DNA of 60,738 nt. It comes from Acidobacteriaceae bacterium (GTDB lineage: Bacteria; Acidobacteriota; Terriglobia; Terriglobales; Acidobacteriaceae). Made by a program: the position numbers and the translations under genes. Every line of letters begins with the position of its first letter. Position 1 is the first letter of the stretch. Under the pieces are notes generated by a model that worked only from the letters and a program-made list of their open reading frames with translations, did no database searches and was not told the DNA's origin. This document shows positions 8,072 to 18,544 of this stretch, piece by piece. The stretch covers positions 1 through 60,738 of the forward strand of contig JASHRF010000040.1 of assembly GCA_030037545.1 (NCBI GenBank). Reading direction: 5' to 3'.

Positions 8072-8995
8072 ATGGCGGCGGATGCGACGGCCGGGGCGCG
8101 CACCAGCGACGGTGACCGCATGCGCCCAGAAATAGCAGCAAATCCTGGCGAAGACCGCCGTAATGCGGCTCGCCTTCCCTGGGCTCATTTGCGCCTTCCG
8201 CCGTTTCCGCAGGTCGCCCTGCGCGTCCTCCAGCTCGCCCACAACGAGAACATCTCCCTGCCTCAGCTCTGCGAGCTCATTTCCACCGACCCGGCCTTCG
8301 CCAGCGAGGTGCTGACGGTCGCCAATTCCATCCTTTACGCGCCGCATTACCCCTCCAACAGCATCCTGCAAGCCGTCACCGTGCTGGGCGCCAATACTCT
8401 GCACGGCCTGTGCATCACCGTGGGCGTGCGCGCCTACCTGGGCAAGACCATGAGCCGGCCCGCCATGCGCGGCCTCTGGCGTCACAACCTGGCCTGCGCG
8501 CTCATCGCCGAACGCTTGGCGTTGCTGGGCATCATCGACAAGGACGTCGCCTACACCGCCGGCATTCTGCACGACGCGGGCCGCATCGGCCTGGCCGTTC
8601 TGCAGCCCCAGGCCTACGCAGATCTGCTCGATGCGTATCACGGCCCCGCCGGTGGCATTCTCGACGCCGAGCGCGAGCTCTTCGGCCTCGACCATTGCGA
8701 AACCGGATTGCAACTGGTGGCAGACTGGAAACTGCCGCGTGATTTCGAGCCCATTGTCTCCCGGCACCACGCCTGCCGGCGCAAGGACGGCGCTTGGAAC
8801 ACCGCTGAGCTGGTGAAGGTAAGCTGCAAGCTGGCCGATACTGCAGGCTACGCGGCCTTTGCGGGCTGCGAGACAGCTCCCTATGCCGAGCTGCTCGACG
8901 AGCTGCCGGCGCGCCAGCGCAGGCTCTTTTTCCCCGAAGCCGCCGCGCTTACTGCCGATATCGCCGAACGCATCCACGCCATCGAATCGGTCTAA
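8072..8995 (+). CDS. HDOD domain protein
   Basis: A 307-residue signalling protein with an HDOD domain (about residues 40-245), a relative of HD phosphohydrolases that usually lacks full metal chemistry and acts in regulatory networks. Visible family features are LPPFPQVALRVLQLA at the domain start, ISTDPAFASEVLTVANS, the GILHDAGRIGL block, and SRHHACR near the end. An HD-like pair (HDAGR) is present, but the complete HD-phosphodiesterase metal set is not evident. The start ATG is at 8072. The gene stands alone, convergent with moaC, and the partner is not indicated by context. Confidence 0.85.
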   Translation: MAADATAGARTSDGDRMRPEIAANPGEDRRNAARLPWAHLRLPPFPQVALRVLQLAHNENISLPQLCELISTDPAFASEVLTVANSILYAPHYPSNSILQAVTVLGANTLHGLCITVGVRAYLGKTMSRPAMRGLWRHNLACALIAERLALLGIIDKDVAYTAGILHDAGRIGLAVLQPQAYADLLDAYHGPAGGILDAERELFGLDHCETGLQLVADWKLPRDFEPIVSRHHACRRKDGAWNTAELVKVSCKLADTAGYAAFAGCETAPYAELLDELPARQRRLFFPEAAALTADIAERIHAIESV

Positions 8996-9087
8996 GCGTC
9001 TGGAAGTGGCTGGGCAAGAGCCGTGGAACATTCCCTGCTGCGCTGATCTCGCCTGAGGCCGCAAACCTCCGCGCGCATACCGCTTGG

Positions 9088-9615
9088 TTAATCGCGATCG
9101 GCAATAAAGGGAGGCCTGTTCCCTTTTTCTCTTCGTCCCCGGCCCCTGCTTTTCGCGCGCTTGTAATCTCCGCTCTTGCCGCCGGATTTCGACTCCAACC
9201 GCACCTCGCGAATCACGATCCCTTTGTCGAGAGCCTTGGTCATGTCGTAAACGGTGAGGGCGGCCACGGCCGCCGCCGTCAGCGCTTCCATTTCCACGCC
9301 GGTGGGCCCGGTGGTAGCTACTGTCGAGCCGATGCGCACCCCACCCGCCACCATCTCCGCCTGCACATCGACATTGGTCAGTGGCAGGGGGTGGCACATG
9401 GGAATCAGCTCGGCGGTGCGCTTGGCGGCTTGAATACCGGCCATGCGCGCTACCTCGAGCGGGTCGCCCTTGGGATTGGCGGGCAGCGCGGCCAACACCG
9501 CAGACGAAAGTTCAACAAACGCCGAGGCTGTGGCCGTGCGCCGCGTGGGCACCTTGGCGCTTACATCCACCATGCGCGCCTGTCCCGATTTGTCGAAGTG
9601 CGTAAGCTTGGGCAT
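9088..9615 (-). CDS. moaC: Cyclic pyranopterin monophosphate synthase
   Basis: Converts the MoaA product 3',8-cyclo-GTP to cyclic pyranopterin monophosphate in molybdenum cofactor synthesis. The start at 9615 gives 175 residues beginning [19 protein letters not shown], the standard family N-terminus; the open frame further upstream overlaps moeA. Active-site blocks are present: [44 protein letters not shown] and the closing KSGGKSG. It lies 25 bases downstream of the moeA stop on the same strand, so the two form a molybdopterin operon. The C-terminus is basic and slightly extended. Confidence 0.96.
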   Translation of the reverse strand: MPKLTHFDKSGQARMVDVSAKVPTRRTATASAFVELSSAVLAALPANPKGDPLEVARMAGIQAAKRTAELIPMCHPLPLTNVDVQAEMVAGGVRIGSTVATTGPTGVEMEALTAAAVAALTVYDMTKALDKGIVIREVRLESKSGGKSGDYKRAKSRGRGRREKGNRPPFIADRD

Positions 9616-9640
9616 CGTTTCCCTCACGAAAGCTGTTCCT

Positions 9641-10975
9641 TCACCAAAGCAGGATGCGAACGATTGCGCCAGCGTCAATACGTTCGGCGCTTTCCGGAAC
9701 CACAAGAAAACAGTTCGCTCGCGCCAGCGCGGTCAAATCACCTGATCCTTGCCAGGGAACCGGCGCAACCTGCGGCTCCCAAAGGCCCGCATCGACGCCC
9801 GCTCCGAACGTGCAGTTCGCCGGCAGGAAGCGCGTCAACCCCGGCTTGGACTTCACATCGCTTGCCAGCCGCGCCAGCGCCAACCGAGGCCCGGTTTCGC
9901 GGCGGCCGGCCAGCGCCGCTACGATGGGAGCCGCGAAAAGCAGAAAAGTGACAGCCGAGGAAACCGGATTCCCCGGCAGCCCGAAACAGCAGCGGCAGCG
10001 CTTCGTGCCGTTCTCGATTCCCGCCCCGTTTTGGTCTTGGACCGGATCGGCGATAGGACAGGGAAACTCCCCGAACACCGTCGGCCTGCCTGGCTGAATC
10101 TTCACCCCGGTGAAGTGGAACGCAGCGCCGGCGCGCTCCAGCGCCGGTTCCACCAGGTCGAACTTGCCTGCCGAGACGCCGCCGGAAACCAGCAGCAGGT
10201 CCGCACCCAGCACCGTACCGGAGGCTGGCGCAATGGCTGTGCCAATGGCAATATCCAGAGCCTCGGCACGATCTGCAGCTACCCGCAGGAGCCACGGCTC
10301 ACCGCCCGCAACCTCAACCAGCGCTGCCAGCATGGGACCGTTGGAGTTGCGAATCTGTCCCGGCGCGGGCTCAGCTTCGACGGGCACAAGCTCGTCGCCG
10401 GTAGCAAGGATGGCCACAAGCGGGCGCGCAAACACGTCCAGCTCCGCATAACCGCAGGCGCCGGCGAGTGCGATCTGCCCAGCGTGCATCACGGTGCCGG
10501 CGTCCAGCAACTCGTCTCCCTGCCGCGCCTGCGCGCCTTGCGCAACCACATTCTCGCTCGCTTCAAGCGTGCGCGGCGGCAGCAGCCGAACGAATTTCGA
10601 ACCCATTCCATCGCCGGTTCCAACGTGCTCCAGCATCATCACCGCGTCCGCGCCCGCGGGCAATGGAGCTCCGGTCATGATCTCCCAGGCCGAGGCCGTC
10701 GGCAGCGGGCCGGCCGGCGCATCGCCGGCGCGTGAGGCGCCTGCAATCCTGAGCGGCTGATGCTGCGATGCTTCTCGTGCGCGGCAGGCAAAGCCATCGC
10801 GCGTGGAGCGCACAAACGGAGGTTGATCGCGATCGGCGACAATCGGCCGCGCCAACACCCGGCCGCGCGCCTCGCGGAGGGGAACGCGCTCCACCCGCCA
10901 CCGGCTATTCAGCCGCGTCGCACACGCGGCAATCTCCGCCGCCGCTTCTTCGTAGCTGAGCAACACCGCGCTCAT
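9641..10975 (-). CDS. moeA: Molybdopterin molybdenumtransferase
   Basis: Inserts molybdate into adenylylated molybdopterin, the last step of Mo-cofactor synthesis. The start at 10975 begins [15 protein letters not shown], matching the family; an extended frame of 18 codons upstream is not needed. The 444 residues hold the expected blocks: [59 protein letters not shown] and [10 protein letters not shown]. Between the last two is a non-conserved, Cys/Arg-rich insertion of about 20 residues (DQNG...NGTK...CC; DNA about 9990-10070) not expected in MoeA. It is followed by moaC 25 bases downstream. Confidence 0.95.
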   Translation of the reverse strand: MSAVLLSYEEAAAEIAACATRLNSRWRVERVPLREARGRVLARPIVADRDQPPFVRSTRDGFACRAREASQHQPLRIAGASRAGDAPAGPLPTASAWEIMTGAPLPAGADAVMMLEHVGTGDGMGSKFVRLLPPRTLEASENVVAQGAQARQGDELLDAGTVMHAGQIALAGACGYAELDVFARPLVAILATGDELVPVEAEPAPGQIRNSNGPMLAALVEVAGGEPWLLRVAADRAEALDIAIGTAIAPASGTVLGADLLLVSGGVSAGKFDLVEPALERAGAAFHFTGVKIQPGRPTVFGEFPCPIADPVQDQNGAGIENGTKRCRCCFGLPGNPVSSAVTFLLFAAPIVAALAGRRETGPRLALARLASDVKSKPGLTRFLPANCTFGAGVDAGLWEPQVAPVPWQGSGDLTALARANCFLVVPESAERIDAGAIVRILLW

Positions 10976-10992
10976 GGATTGGATTGTAGAGG

Positions 10993-11117
10993 CTAGAAGC
11001 TGTTTCATAACCCTGTTTTGAAAGGGCACCGCTTCAGCCGTGCCAATAAGTTCCCCGAAAACGTGGAGCTTTAGCCCCTGAGGGACGATGACAGACGGGT
11101 TATGAAACCACTTCTAG
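10993..11117. repeat. Hairpin-core element with 21-bp near-perfect inverted arms (E3)
   Basis: CTAGAAGCTGTTTCATAACCC (10993-11013) and the complement of GGGTTATGAAACCACTTCTAG (11097-11117) differ at two positions. The interior has the shared core: TTTTGAAAGGGCACCG, CGTGCC, GGAGCTTTAGCCCC and GAGGGACGATGA. The arms are unrelated to those of the copy at 2014-2160, although the cores match. Confidence 0.75.
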
Positions 11118-11162
11118 TGTGGTGTCTCGGAAGTTCGTGTCATAATTTCGAAGTCGAAAAAA

Positions 11163-11230
11163 GCAGATTCTTCGACTCACCACCCCCAAACTGAAAAGCG
11201 CTTGGGGCCCCGTTCGCTCAGAATGACAGC
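11163..11230 (-). repeat. CHPERS-type dispersed unit
   Basis: On the minus strand this reads TGTCATTCTGAGCGAACG, then later GAGTCGAAGAATCTGC. These are the two ends of the unit found twice inside trmFO (14839-14937) and again at 15428-15463. The interior differs between copies. Confidence 0.65.
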
Positions 11231-11537
11231 GGGATTTAGGTTGCGAACTTCAGGGACAAGACACTAGAGCGGTTTCACGATTGGTGCAGCGGATTTGGCA
11301 GTAGCGAAAGGTGGCATTTACTCCGGCGATGCCGGTCTTCAAGCCACTGGTGGCTTGGGCCCCGGAGGAAAAAGCCGCCGGGCAGCGTCGCCTACAGTAA
11401 TTGCGAAACCGCTGGAGAGCCCCAAAACAGCAGGCTTCGAAACAAAGGCTCCGCCATGGCGGAGCCTTTGTGATCGGTGACCCACTGCCTTGACCGCAAT
11501 GGAACTGGGAGTCCAACGTGGTCCGTTTTCAACCGAA

Positions 11538-12782
11538 TCAGTGCTTGCTGGCTTTGTACGAGGAGTTGATCTTCTCTCCTGCGGACTGCAAAATACTTGT
11601 CACTTCGGCGGCGAACTGCCCATTTGGCGCCAGTTCCAGGTACTTCTGGTAGGCTTCAGTGCAGCCCGCCGGCAGAATGACGATCTGCGCCTTGGGGTTC
11701 TTCGGATCGGGTCCCATGGTCGCCTTTTGCACCAGCCCGTTGCCCTTCAGGTAGTAGAGGATGGGATCGTTGGGATCGATCTTGATAGCATCGTCCGCGG
11801 CCGCCACCTGGGCATCGGCATTCCCCTGTTGGAAGAAGATAATGGCCTGGTTGCGCAGATAGATGGGCGCGCGCGTGGGGTCGTCCTTGGCGGCTGCGTC
11901 AAACGCGGTATTCGCCTCCGGCACCTTGCCGGTGCGCGCGTACACCTCGCCCAGCCCGGCCTGCGCCTGGCCCAGGACGTCCATGCGCGGCTTTTTGGCC
12001 GCGGACTCAAGGTCAACGGCCTTCTTGTAGCTGGTGATGGCAGTGTCGTCCTGCTTCAGGCCCGCCTGCGCAAACGCCAGCTTGGTCCACAGGATGGCCT
12101 CGTCCGGCTTGGCCGCCGTGTCCTTGGTCATCATGCTTAAGATGTCGTTGTACTTGGCGGTCTTGATCTCCTCTACCTTGGCTGCGATATCGGTCTTGCT
12201 CGCCGACGCGCCGAGCTGTTGCTCCGCTGTCTGGGTCGCGGTGTCCACGTCCTTCTGGTCCTGCAACACCGCCTTAAGGTCGTCGTTCAGGTGCTTGATG
12301 ACCGCATTGGTCTTCAGCGCTTCGGCATTGGTCTTCTTCAGCTCCTCCAGTTGCTTCTGTTCCTCCGGCGTCATCTTCGACACGTATTCGGCGCGCGACA
12401 TGTCGTCGTTCTGCTCCAGGTCCTGGCCGGCCACGATCTTTACACCCCTGATCTCGTCGACCATCTTCCCCTTGGGCGTATCCGCCGCGCGATAGATCAT
12501 CGAGTAGGTGCCGGGCGCCGCTTCACCGCTGAAGTTCCCGTCCGAGCCGACGTTGAAGGTGTATTTTGACGTCGCCCCTTCATCGGTCGAAAGGCTCACC
12601 GTGCCTCCGCCTTGCGGCTGGCCGGTGGGGTTGATGATCTGCCCGTGGATCTTGCCCATGGTTGCCGCCGCCGGGGTTTGCTGCGCAAATGTCGGCGCAA
12701 TGGCAAAGGCCAACAGGCCCGCCGCGGCGGACAGGACCGCCACGGCCGGTAGACTGAGCCAACGTGAAAGATTCCGTTTCAT
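11538..12782 (-). CDS. Secreted TPR protein with a carboxypeptidase-regulatory-like domain
   Basis: A 414-residue exported protein without a known enzyme activity. The start at 12782 begins MKRNLSRWLSLPAVAVLSAA, a signal peptide ending near ...PTFAQQ; the open frame extends further upstream without family support. Residues about 45-125 (GKIHGQIINPTGQPQGGGTV) look like a carboxypeptidase-regulatory-like beta sandwich. A charged, Lys/Gln/Glu-rich segment (about 130-210) is likely helical. TPR-like repeats follow (about 225-390; KLAFAQAGLKQDDTAITSYKKAV, split over two helices, and ADDAIKIDPNDPILYYLKGNGL). The combination is common among acidobacterial outer-membrane and secretion-associated proteins. 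It is monocistronic here. Confidence 0.78.
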   Translation of the reverse strand: MKRNLSRWLSLPAVAVLSAAAGLLAFAIAPTFAQQTPAAATMGKIHGQIINPTGQPQGGGTVSLSTDEGATSKYTFNVGSDGNFSGEAAPGTYSMIYRAADTPKGKMVDEIRGVKIVAGQDLEQNDDMSRAEYVSKMTPEEQKQLEELKKTNAEALKTNAVIKHLNDDLKAVLQDQKDVDTATQTAEQQLGASASKTDIAAKVEEIKTAKYNDILSMMTKDTAAKPDEAILWTKLAFAQAGLKQDDTAITSYKKAVDLESAAKKPRMDVLGQAQAGLGEVYARTGKVPEANTAFDAAAKDDPTRAPIYLRNQAIIFFQQGNADAQVAAADDAIKIDPNDPILYYLKGNGLVQKATMGPDPKNPKAQIVILPAGCTEAYQKYLELAPNGQFAAEVTSILQSAGEKINSSYKASKH

Positions 12783-13276
12783 ATTCTCTCCTTGGAGCGG
12801 CTCGCACCAAAGCTGCGCAAGCTCAAATCTCTTCTTTCGGCACGCGGGCTGCATCCCTCGCTCGTCCGTCTGTGCCATTGCGAAACTGGTTCCCACCCTT
12901 CTTGCACCGGTCGGACCCAGGTCCACCGCCAAGGCCTTGCCGGCGCCAAAGCGGACCCAGAGTAGTGCATCCCGGAGCCGCCTCAGCCAAGTGGCTTTTT
13001 CCCTCGGGGAAAAGCCGTACTCCACCAACCGGCGCGGGTGGTACGGTGACTCTGGTTCCGCTCCAGACACCGCGCAGAGCGAAACTTAGCCAGACCCAAG
13101 TTAAATCGTTGCCATCCCAATCGACAAGAGGGCCGGCCCACACTGCCGCACGCGAGCCCAGAACGCGCCCAAACCTCCGCAATCCGGCTCCTCGATCCGC
13201 AGCGCCAAGCCTTCTCCATCCTACTGTGGGCGTGAAGCCCCTACCTGTGGCGCGTATCACACTCTAAAATCGAAGC
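12783..13276. other. Spacer without recognised features
   Basis: Nearly 500 bases between the divergent TPR-protein and GNAT genes. Open frames on both strands lack family signatures and overlap each other. It must carry both promoters; a TAAAAT hexamer at 13264-13269, just upstream of the GNAT start, is a weak -10 candidate. Confidence 0.5.
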
Positions 13277-13800
13277 ATGGCGACCACGATCCGGCCCGCA
13301 ACTCCAGCCGATGTTCCGCAGATTCTAGCCTTCATTCGTGGCCTCGCGCTCTACGAGCGGGCCCCCAACGAGGTCACCGCCACTGAAGAAAACTTACTGC
13401 GCGACGGCTTTGGCCCCCACCCCCTTTATGATTGCCTCATCGCCGAACTGGATGGCGAACCGGCCGGTTTCTCCTTCTTTTTCTTCAACTACTCCACCTG
13501 GAAAGGCCGTCCGGGCATCTATCTCGAAGATTTGTTCGTGGAGCCGCGCTTTCGCGGCCGCGGCATCGGCAAGGCCCTGCTCCAGCAAACCGCCGCATTT
13601 GCCATTGAGAAAGGCTGCCGGCGCATGCAGTGGCAGGTACTGGACTGGAACACGCCGGCGCTCGACTTCTATTGCGCCATGGGCGCGGATCTGAAAGACG
13701 AGTGGAAAAACGTTCGCATCGAGGAGAAGGCTCTGGAACGGCTGGCCGCCGGGGTAGAGCCCGGCGCAGGCGAAACGCAAAACAGCGCCGAGGCCATGGG

Positions 13801-13804
<4 letters not shown>
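13277..13804 (+). CDS. GNAT family N-acetyltransferase (SSAT-like)
   Basis: Transfers acetyl from acetyl-CoA to an amine. The 175-residue product begins with the GNAT alpha1 region (IRPATPADVPQILAFIRGLA) and has the acetyl-CoA pyrophosphate loop RFRGRGIGKALL (about residues 90-101), followed by WQVLDWNTPALDFYCAMGA, the typical beta5-alpha4 end. The phrase LALYERAPNEV near residue 24 resembles spermidine/spermine and thialysine acetyltransferases, so a polyamine or similar diamine is a plausible substrate, by inference. The C-terminal 15 or so residues are a low-complexity tail. The stop overlaps the trmFO start by four bases (ATGA), so the two genes are translationally coupled though functionally unrelated. 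Confidence 0.88.
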
Positions 13805-15294
<1,490 letters not shown>

Positions 15295-15747
15295 AGCCGG
15301 TTGCACAAATCGAGGCTTGAAAGGCGCGACTTTACAGGCTGAGGAAAAAACTCCTCGGGATGGGCTTTGTACCCAGGGCATGGCTTCAGCCAGGCCGCAA
15401 ATGCCGCACTACCCCCACCTCGATCATTGTCATCCTGACGAGCGCAGCGAGGAAGGATCTGCGGTTGCCTTTGAGGCAGCGACCGGTCTGCTGGCCACCA
15501 CTCGGGACACGCCCCAATGAGCGCATTGGCATGTTGGCGCCATTTGAGCATCCATCGACACTGCCGACCCATTGGGGACAAAACTGGTGACCTCGGCGCT
15601 TGTTTTTATAATTTTAGACCTGCGAAATACGAATTCTTGGCTTCGTCAGAATCAGTCACCAGAATCAGCACATTGGTACGAATGAAAATAGATTGCGAGC
15701 GGAGGCAATGGGGGTATATTGGTCTATAAGTTCCGACTTAAAGAGGG
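15295..15747. other. Spacer with repeat remnants
   Basis: Just after trmFO, 15318-15352 (GAAAGGCGCGACTTTACAGGCTGAGG...) resembles the arm region of the element at 2014-2160. A short CHPERS-type unit is at 15428-15463. From about 15590 the sequence becomes noticeably AT-richer and stays so into the EVE-nuclease gene. No gene is seen. Confidence 0.55.
15428..15463 (+). repeat. Short CHPERS-type unit
   Basis: TGTCATCCTGACGAGCGCAGCG then GAAGGATCTGCGG, an abbreviated copy of the unit seen in trmFO. It is less than 500 bases from the trmFO insertion. Confidence 0.7.
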
Positions 15748-16647
15748 ATGATGAATTATTGGATTTTCATTGCCGCGCCCTATTCTAGTGACATGGAATC
15801 ACATACGGCGCGGGAAATTTACGAACAACGTATGCAGGACAAATTTTGGGGCCTTGGGGAGCGGACCCCGAACCGCAGGAATGTGCGTAAAAGTGACCAA
15901 GTTGTGTTTTATATTGCGCGGCCGGAGCAGGTATTCGCCGGGACCGCGCGGCTGGCTTCGGACTCCTTTGCTCTGAACCCGAAAGAGCAAGCTAGCCTTT
16001 CGCATGGCAGTGCATTTTTCACGTCGGAGTATGGCGTCTCGCTGGAAGCGATCAAAACCTGGGAGCAGTCGCGCCCAATGGCAGCAATGGCATCAAGTCT
16101 GAAATTTATCAAAAATCCCGCGCAATGGTGGATCTACCTGCAGGGCGGCGTCCGGCAGATAGAAGAGAGCGACTATGCTGCCATCGCGAGCGGCGTCGGC
16201 GCGCGGGAACCGATGGGGCGCGCGGCTGAAGAACTCGAACCACAAAGCCTCTTCGCCCTCGAAGCGCACCTAGAGGAATTCATAGCCTATAACTGGTCGA
16301 AAATTTCCTGGGGCGCTGTTTTGGAACTTTATAAGGATGGTGAGCAGTCGGGGCGACAATTTCCCGCAGGGGCGTGGAGCATCGACTTCCTGGCTGCCGA
16401 CAAAAAGGCGAATGAGCTCATTGTGATTGAGTTGAAACGCGGGCAAACGAGCGATGCCACGGTAGGCCAGGTGCTGCGGTACATGAGTTGGGTGCGTGAG
16501 AATGTAGCTACTCAGGGGCAAAACGTGCGAGGAATCATCGTCGCAAGCGAAATCGACGATGCGCTTCGCTACGCCGCGAGAAGCCTTCCAAATGTTTCAG
16601 TGAAGACGTACGCGGTCACGTTTGCCCTGCAGCCGGCGGATATCTAA
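15748..16647 (+). CDS. EVE (PUA-like) domain fused to a NucS-like PD-(D/E)XK nuclease
   Basis: A 299-residue two-domain protein, probably a nuclease directed to modified bases. The N-terminal half (about residues 3-150) matches the EVE fold: NYWIFIAAPYSSDM, FWGLGERTPNRRNVRKSD, VVFYIARPEQVFAGTARL and WWIYLQGGVRQI. EVE and related PUA-like domains bind modified cytosine or other altered bases in several restriction systems. The C-terminal half (about 170-295) has the PD-(D/E)XK pattern seen in NucS: WSIDFLAADKK with Asp, then LIVIELKRGQTSD with Glu-Leu-Lys, and GQVLRYMSWVREN. An AAAGAGGG ribosome-binding site precedes the ATG. Base composition is more AT-rich than the neighbours and no methylase lies nearby, which fits a transferred, stand-alone type IV-like defence gene. 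Function is inferred. Confidence 0.8.
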   Translation: MMNYWIFIAAPYSSDMESHTAREIYEQRMQDKFWGLGERTPNRRNVRKSDQVVFYIARPEQVFAGTARLASDSFALNPKEQASLSHGSAFFTSEYGVSLEAIKTWEQSRPMAAMASSLKFIKNPAQWWIYLQGGVRQIEESDYAAIASGVGAREPMGRAAEELEPQSLFALEAHLEEFIAYNWSKISWGAVLELYKDGEQSGRQFPAGAWSIDFLAADKKANELIVIELKRGQTSDATVGQVLRYMSWVRENVATQGQNVRGIIVASEIDDALRYAARSLPNVSVKTYAVTFALQPADI

Positions 16648-16717
16648 ATTATTTCCTTTTCGGTAAGTATCCTCCCGGCCGGTAGCTCAAATCTCCATCG
16701 ACAATAAAGATAGGATG

Positions 16718-16745
16718 TCCCAGGCTTCGCTGCTGAGACCTGGGA
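16718..16745. terminator. Hairpin between convergent genes
   Basis: TCCCAGG (16718-16724) pairs with CCTGGGA (16739-16745) around a 14-base loop. It lies between the convergent EVE-nuclease and GT-C-like genes. There is no T-run. It shares the CCCAGG/CCTGGG theme with 4385-4421. Confidence 0.35.
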
Positions 16746-16851
16746 TTGAAAGACCTCGAAAGCAAATCCTCCGATCCTCGGCATTTGCTTTACGCCAAAT
16801 CGCCAAGTCGCTCACCGAGCCACGGTCAGGTAAACAGGGCCGCCTCGTCGT

Positions 16852-18060
16852 CTAAACCAGGCCGGGCAAGCTCATCAAACAAACCACTGCCTGCAACACA
16901 ATCACAGCTCCCGCCGCGCCCATCGCCAGCCGTCCGCGCGGCCCTTCATACGCATCGGCAAACACCCCGCCCACAAACGTGAGCCAGAATGGTATCGACC
17001 ACAGCCACGGCGTTCCCGGCGCTCCGGTCATGATCAGCGCCATCAAGACCAAGGCACAAAACAGCGGAGCCGTGTTGCCGAAATAGCGCGATTTCCGCAG
17101 CCCCAGATACAGCAGCACCCCGGACCCGGCCGCCACCGCCATCCCCGCCTCTGCGAGGGTGCCGAAGAACCGCTTGAAAGCATCTGGCGAGAACCACAGA
17201 AATCCCGCCGCCGAGCGAAACACGTAGCTGAACGCATCGGGAGAAAATCCGTAGCACGCAAACACCAGCAGCAGCGCGCCCGCCGAGGCCAGCACCAGCA
17301 CCGGCAGCGCCTGGCTGCGATGGCCCTCCGCCACCCACAGCATCAGCACCAGCCCCAGCAGCGCCGTCGCCGGCAGCGCCGCAATGTGCGCGGCCGCCGC
17401 CACGCCGAAGATCACCGTCAGCAGCGCGATGCGCGGACGCCACTTGCGCCGCGGCCCGTGCATGGCGTGGGCCACGCCAATCGATGTATACACGCCGCCA
17501 TATACGCCCAGCGCCGCCAGAATCTCGGGATTGGGCGAGACACACGCGCGCAGCACCGCCGGGCAAAAGCAGTAGAGCGCCAGCGCTGTGTAGCCGCCCA
17601 GGTTGCCGTAGAGCCGCCGCGTCACCCACCAGATGCACCCGCCCAACACGCACCCCGCGCCCAGAAACGGCAGCCGAAGCAGAAGCAGAATGTGCGTCAT
17701 CTGGTGGCGCAGCTCCCAGGTGCTCAGCTCGCCTCCCGTCTGCACCACGCGATCTTCGGGCTTGCGGAACCGGTCCATTCCGCGCTCGGCCAGCAGGTTC
17801 AGCGTCAGCGGCAGCCCCGCTAGCCGGTAAGCCAGAATCCCATCGTGAATGTTGCCGCAGGAAGTGTAGTAGCCCGCCAGCGGCGACGGCTTCTCCCACG
17901 TCTCACGCCCGCAGCGCGCGTATCGATAGTCCTGGTCGGTAAGCGTCTGCCGGCTGGTAATCCAAAACCCTTGCAGGAGAAAGATGGCCAGCAGCCCCGC
18001 AGCGATTTGTTGCGGCCGATTGAATCGAAAGCGGCGAAGCATGCCGAACCGGGGGGTCAT
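16852..18060 (-). CDS. Polytopic membrane protein, GT-C (GT39-like) glycosyltransferase fold
   Basis: A 402-residue inner-membrane protein with about nine to ten predicted helices. The start at 18060 (MTPRFGMLRRFRF) is chosen because a membrane helix (QQIAAGLLAIFLLQGFW) follows shortly after; 18042 is equally possible. The first outside loop has acidic residues (TLTDQDYRYARCG) where GT-C enzymes keep the catalytic Asp/Glu, and a large loop with PEDRVVQTGGELSTWELRHQ precedes the next helices. This resembles lipid-linked sugar transferases of the dolichyl-phosphate-mannose type, but the assignment is from architecture only. It has no operon partners and is convergent with the EVE-nuclease gene. 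Confidence 0.65.
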   Translation of the reverse strand: MTPRFGMLRRFRFNRPQQIAAGLLAIFLLQGFWITSRQTLTDQDYRYARCGRETWEKPSPLAGYYTSCGNIHDGILAYRLAGLPLTLNLLAERGMDRFRKPEDRVVQTGGELSTWELRHQMTHILLLLRLPFLGAGCVLGGCIWWVTRRLYGNLGGYTALALYCFCPAVLRACVSPNPEILAALGVYGGVYTSIGVAHAMHGPRRKWRPRIALLTVIFGVAAAAHIAALPATALLGLVLMLWVAEGHRSQALPVLVLASAGALLLVFACYGFSPDAFSYVFRSAAGFLWFSPDAFKRFFGTLAEAGMAVAAGSGVLLYLGLRKSRYFGNTAPLFCALVLMALIMTGAPGTPWLWSIPFWLTFVGGVFADAYEGPRGRLAMGAAGAVIVLQAVVCLMSLPGLV

Positions 18061-18544
18061 CGCAAGAGCAGGCAAACTCCAGTCTAAATCGCGAGGGCAG
18101 TCGCCCCTCCAAACTCCGGAACCGAAGAAATCCCGATCCGCAGCCCAATTGGGAGCCGCAAGAATCAAGTCCGCGCTTACCCGCGGGGCGCACACCCCAA
18201 CTAAAAGTCAAGCCCCCGCCTTACAACTTTTCTCGTAACGAATTGAAACGAAACACCATTTTCCCGCCCTGCGCTTTGCCGGTAATTTCCCCCGTTTGCC
18301 CTATCCTGACCTTGAAGTGCGCCGATTGTCCGCGGCGGAAAAGGAAACCAGCCATGGTCCCGAGACCATCCGCCCATCACGAGCTCCAAATCCCCGAAAT
18401 GGACCTGTTTTGCCTTCACAAAATGCGCGTTTTCACGCATTACGCAGGGCATTTCCTGCCAGGTCCTCGACGGCCTCGCTCCTCGCAACTCCTTTATGCT
18501 GCGCGGGTTGCGTCACTCTCTATAGCCGGAAAGGAACAAAAAAG

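Larger units (their letters stand above)
10976..11537. other. Spacer of about 560 bases filled mainly by repeats
   Basis: I see no gene here. The left part is the inverted-repeat element at 10993-11117, directly upstream of moeA. The middle is a minus-strand CHPERS-type unit at 11163-11230. The right part (11231-11537) includes 'ggctccgccatggcggagcc', a perfect palindrome at about 11448-11467. This last hairpin lies just past the 3' end of the TPR-protein gene and could terminate it. Confidence 0.55.

Noticed and set aside
7670..9397. A 575-codon open frame on the minus strand across the anti-sigma, HDOD and moaC genes
   Set aside because: It spans three genes with recognised domains, and its translation shows no family features.
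16675..16690. GGCCGGTAGCTCAA, resembling the 5' end of a tRNA gene
   Set aside because: The next 70 bases have no anticodon arm, TTCGA-type loop or acceptor pairing. It is a chance match.
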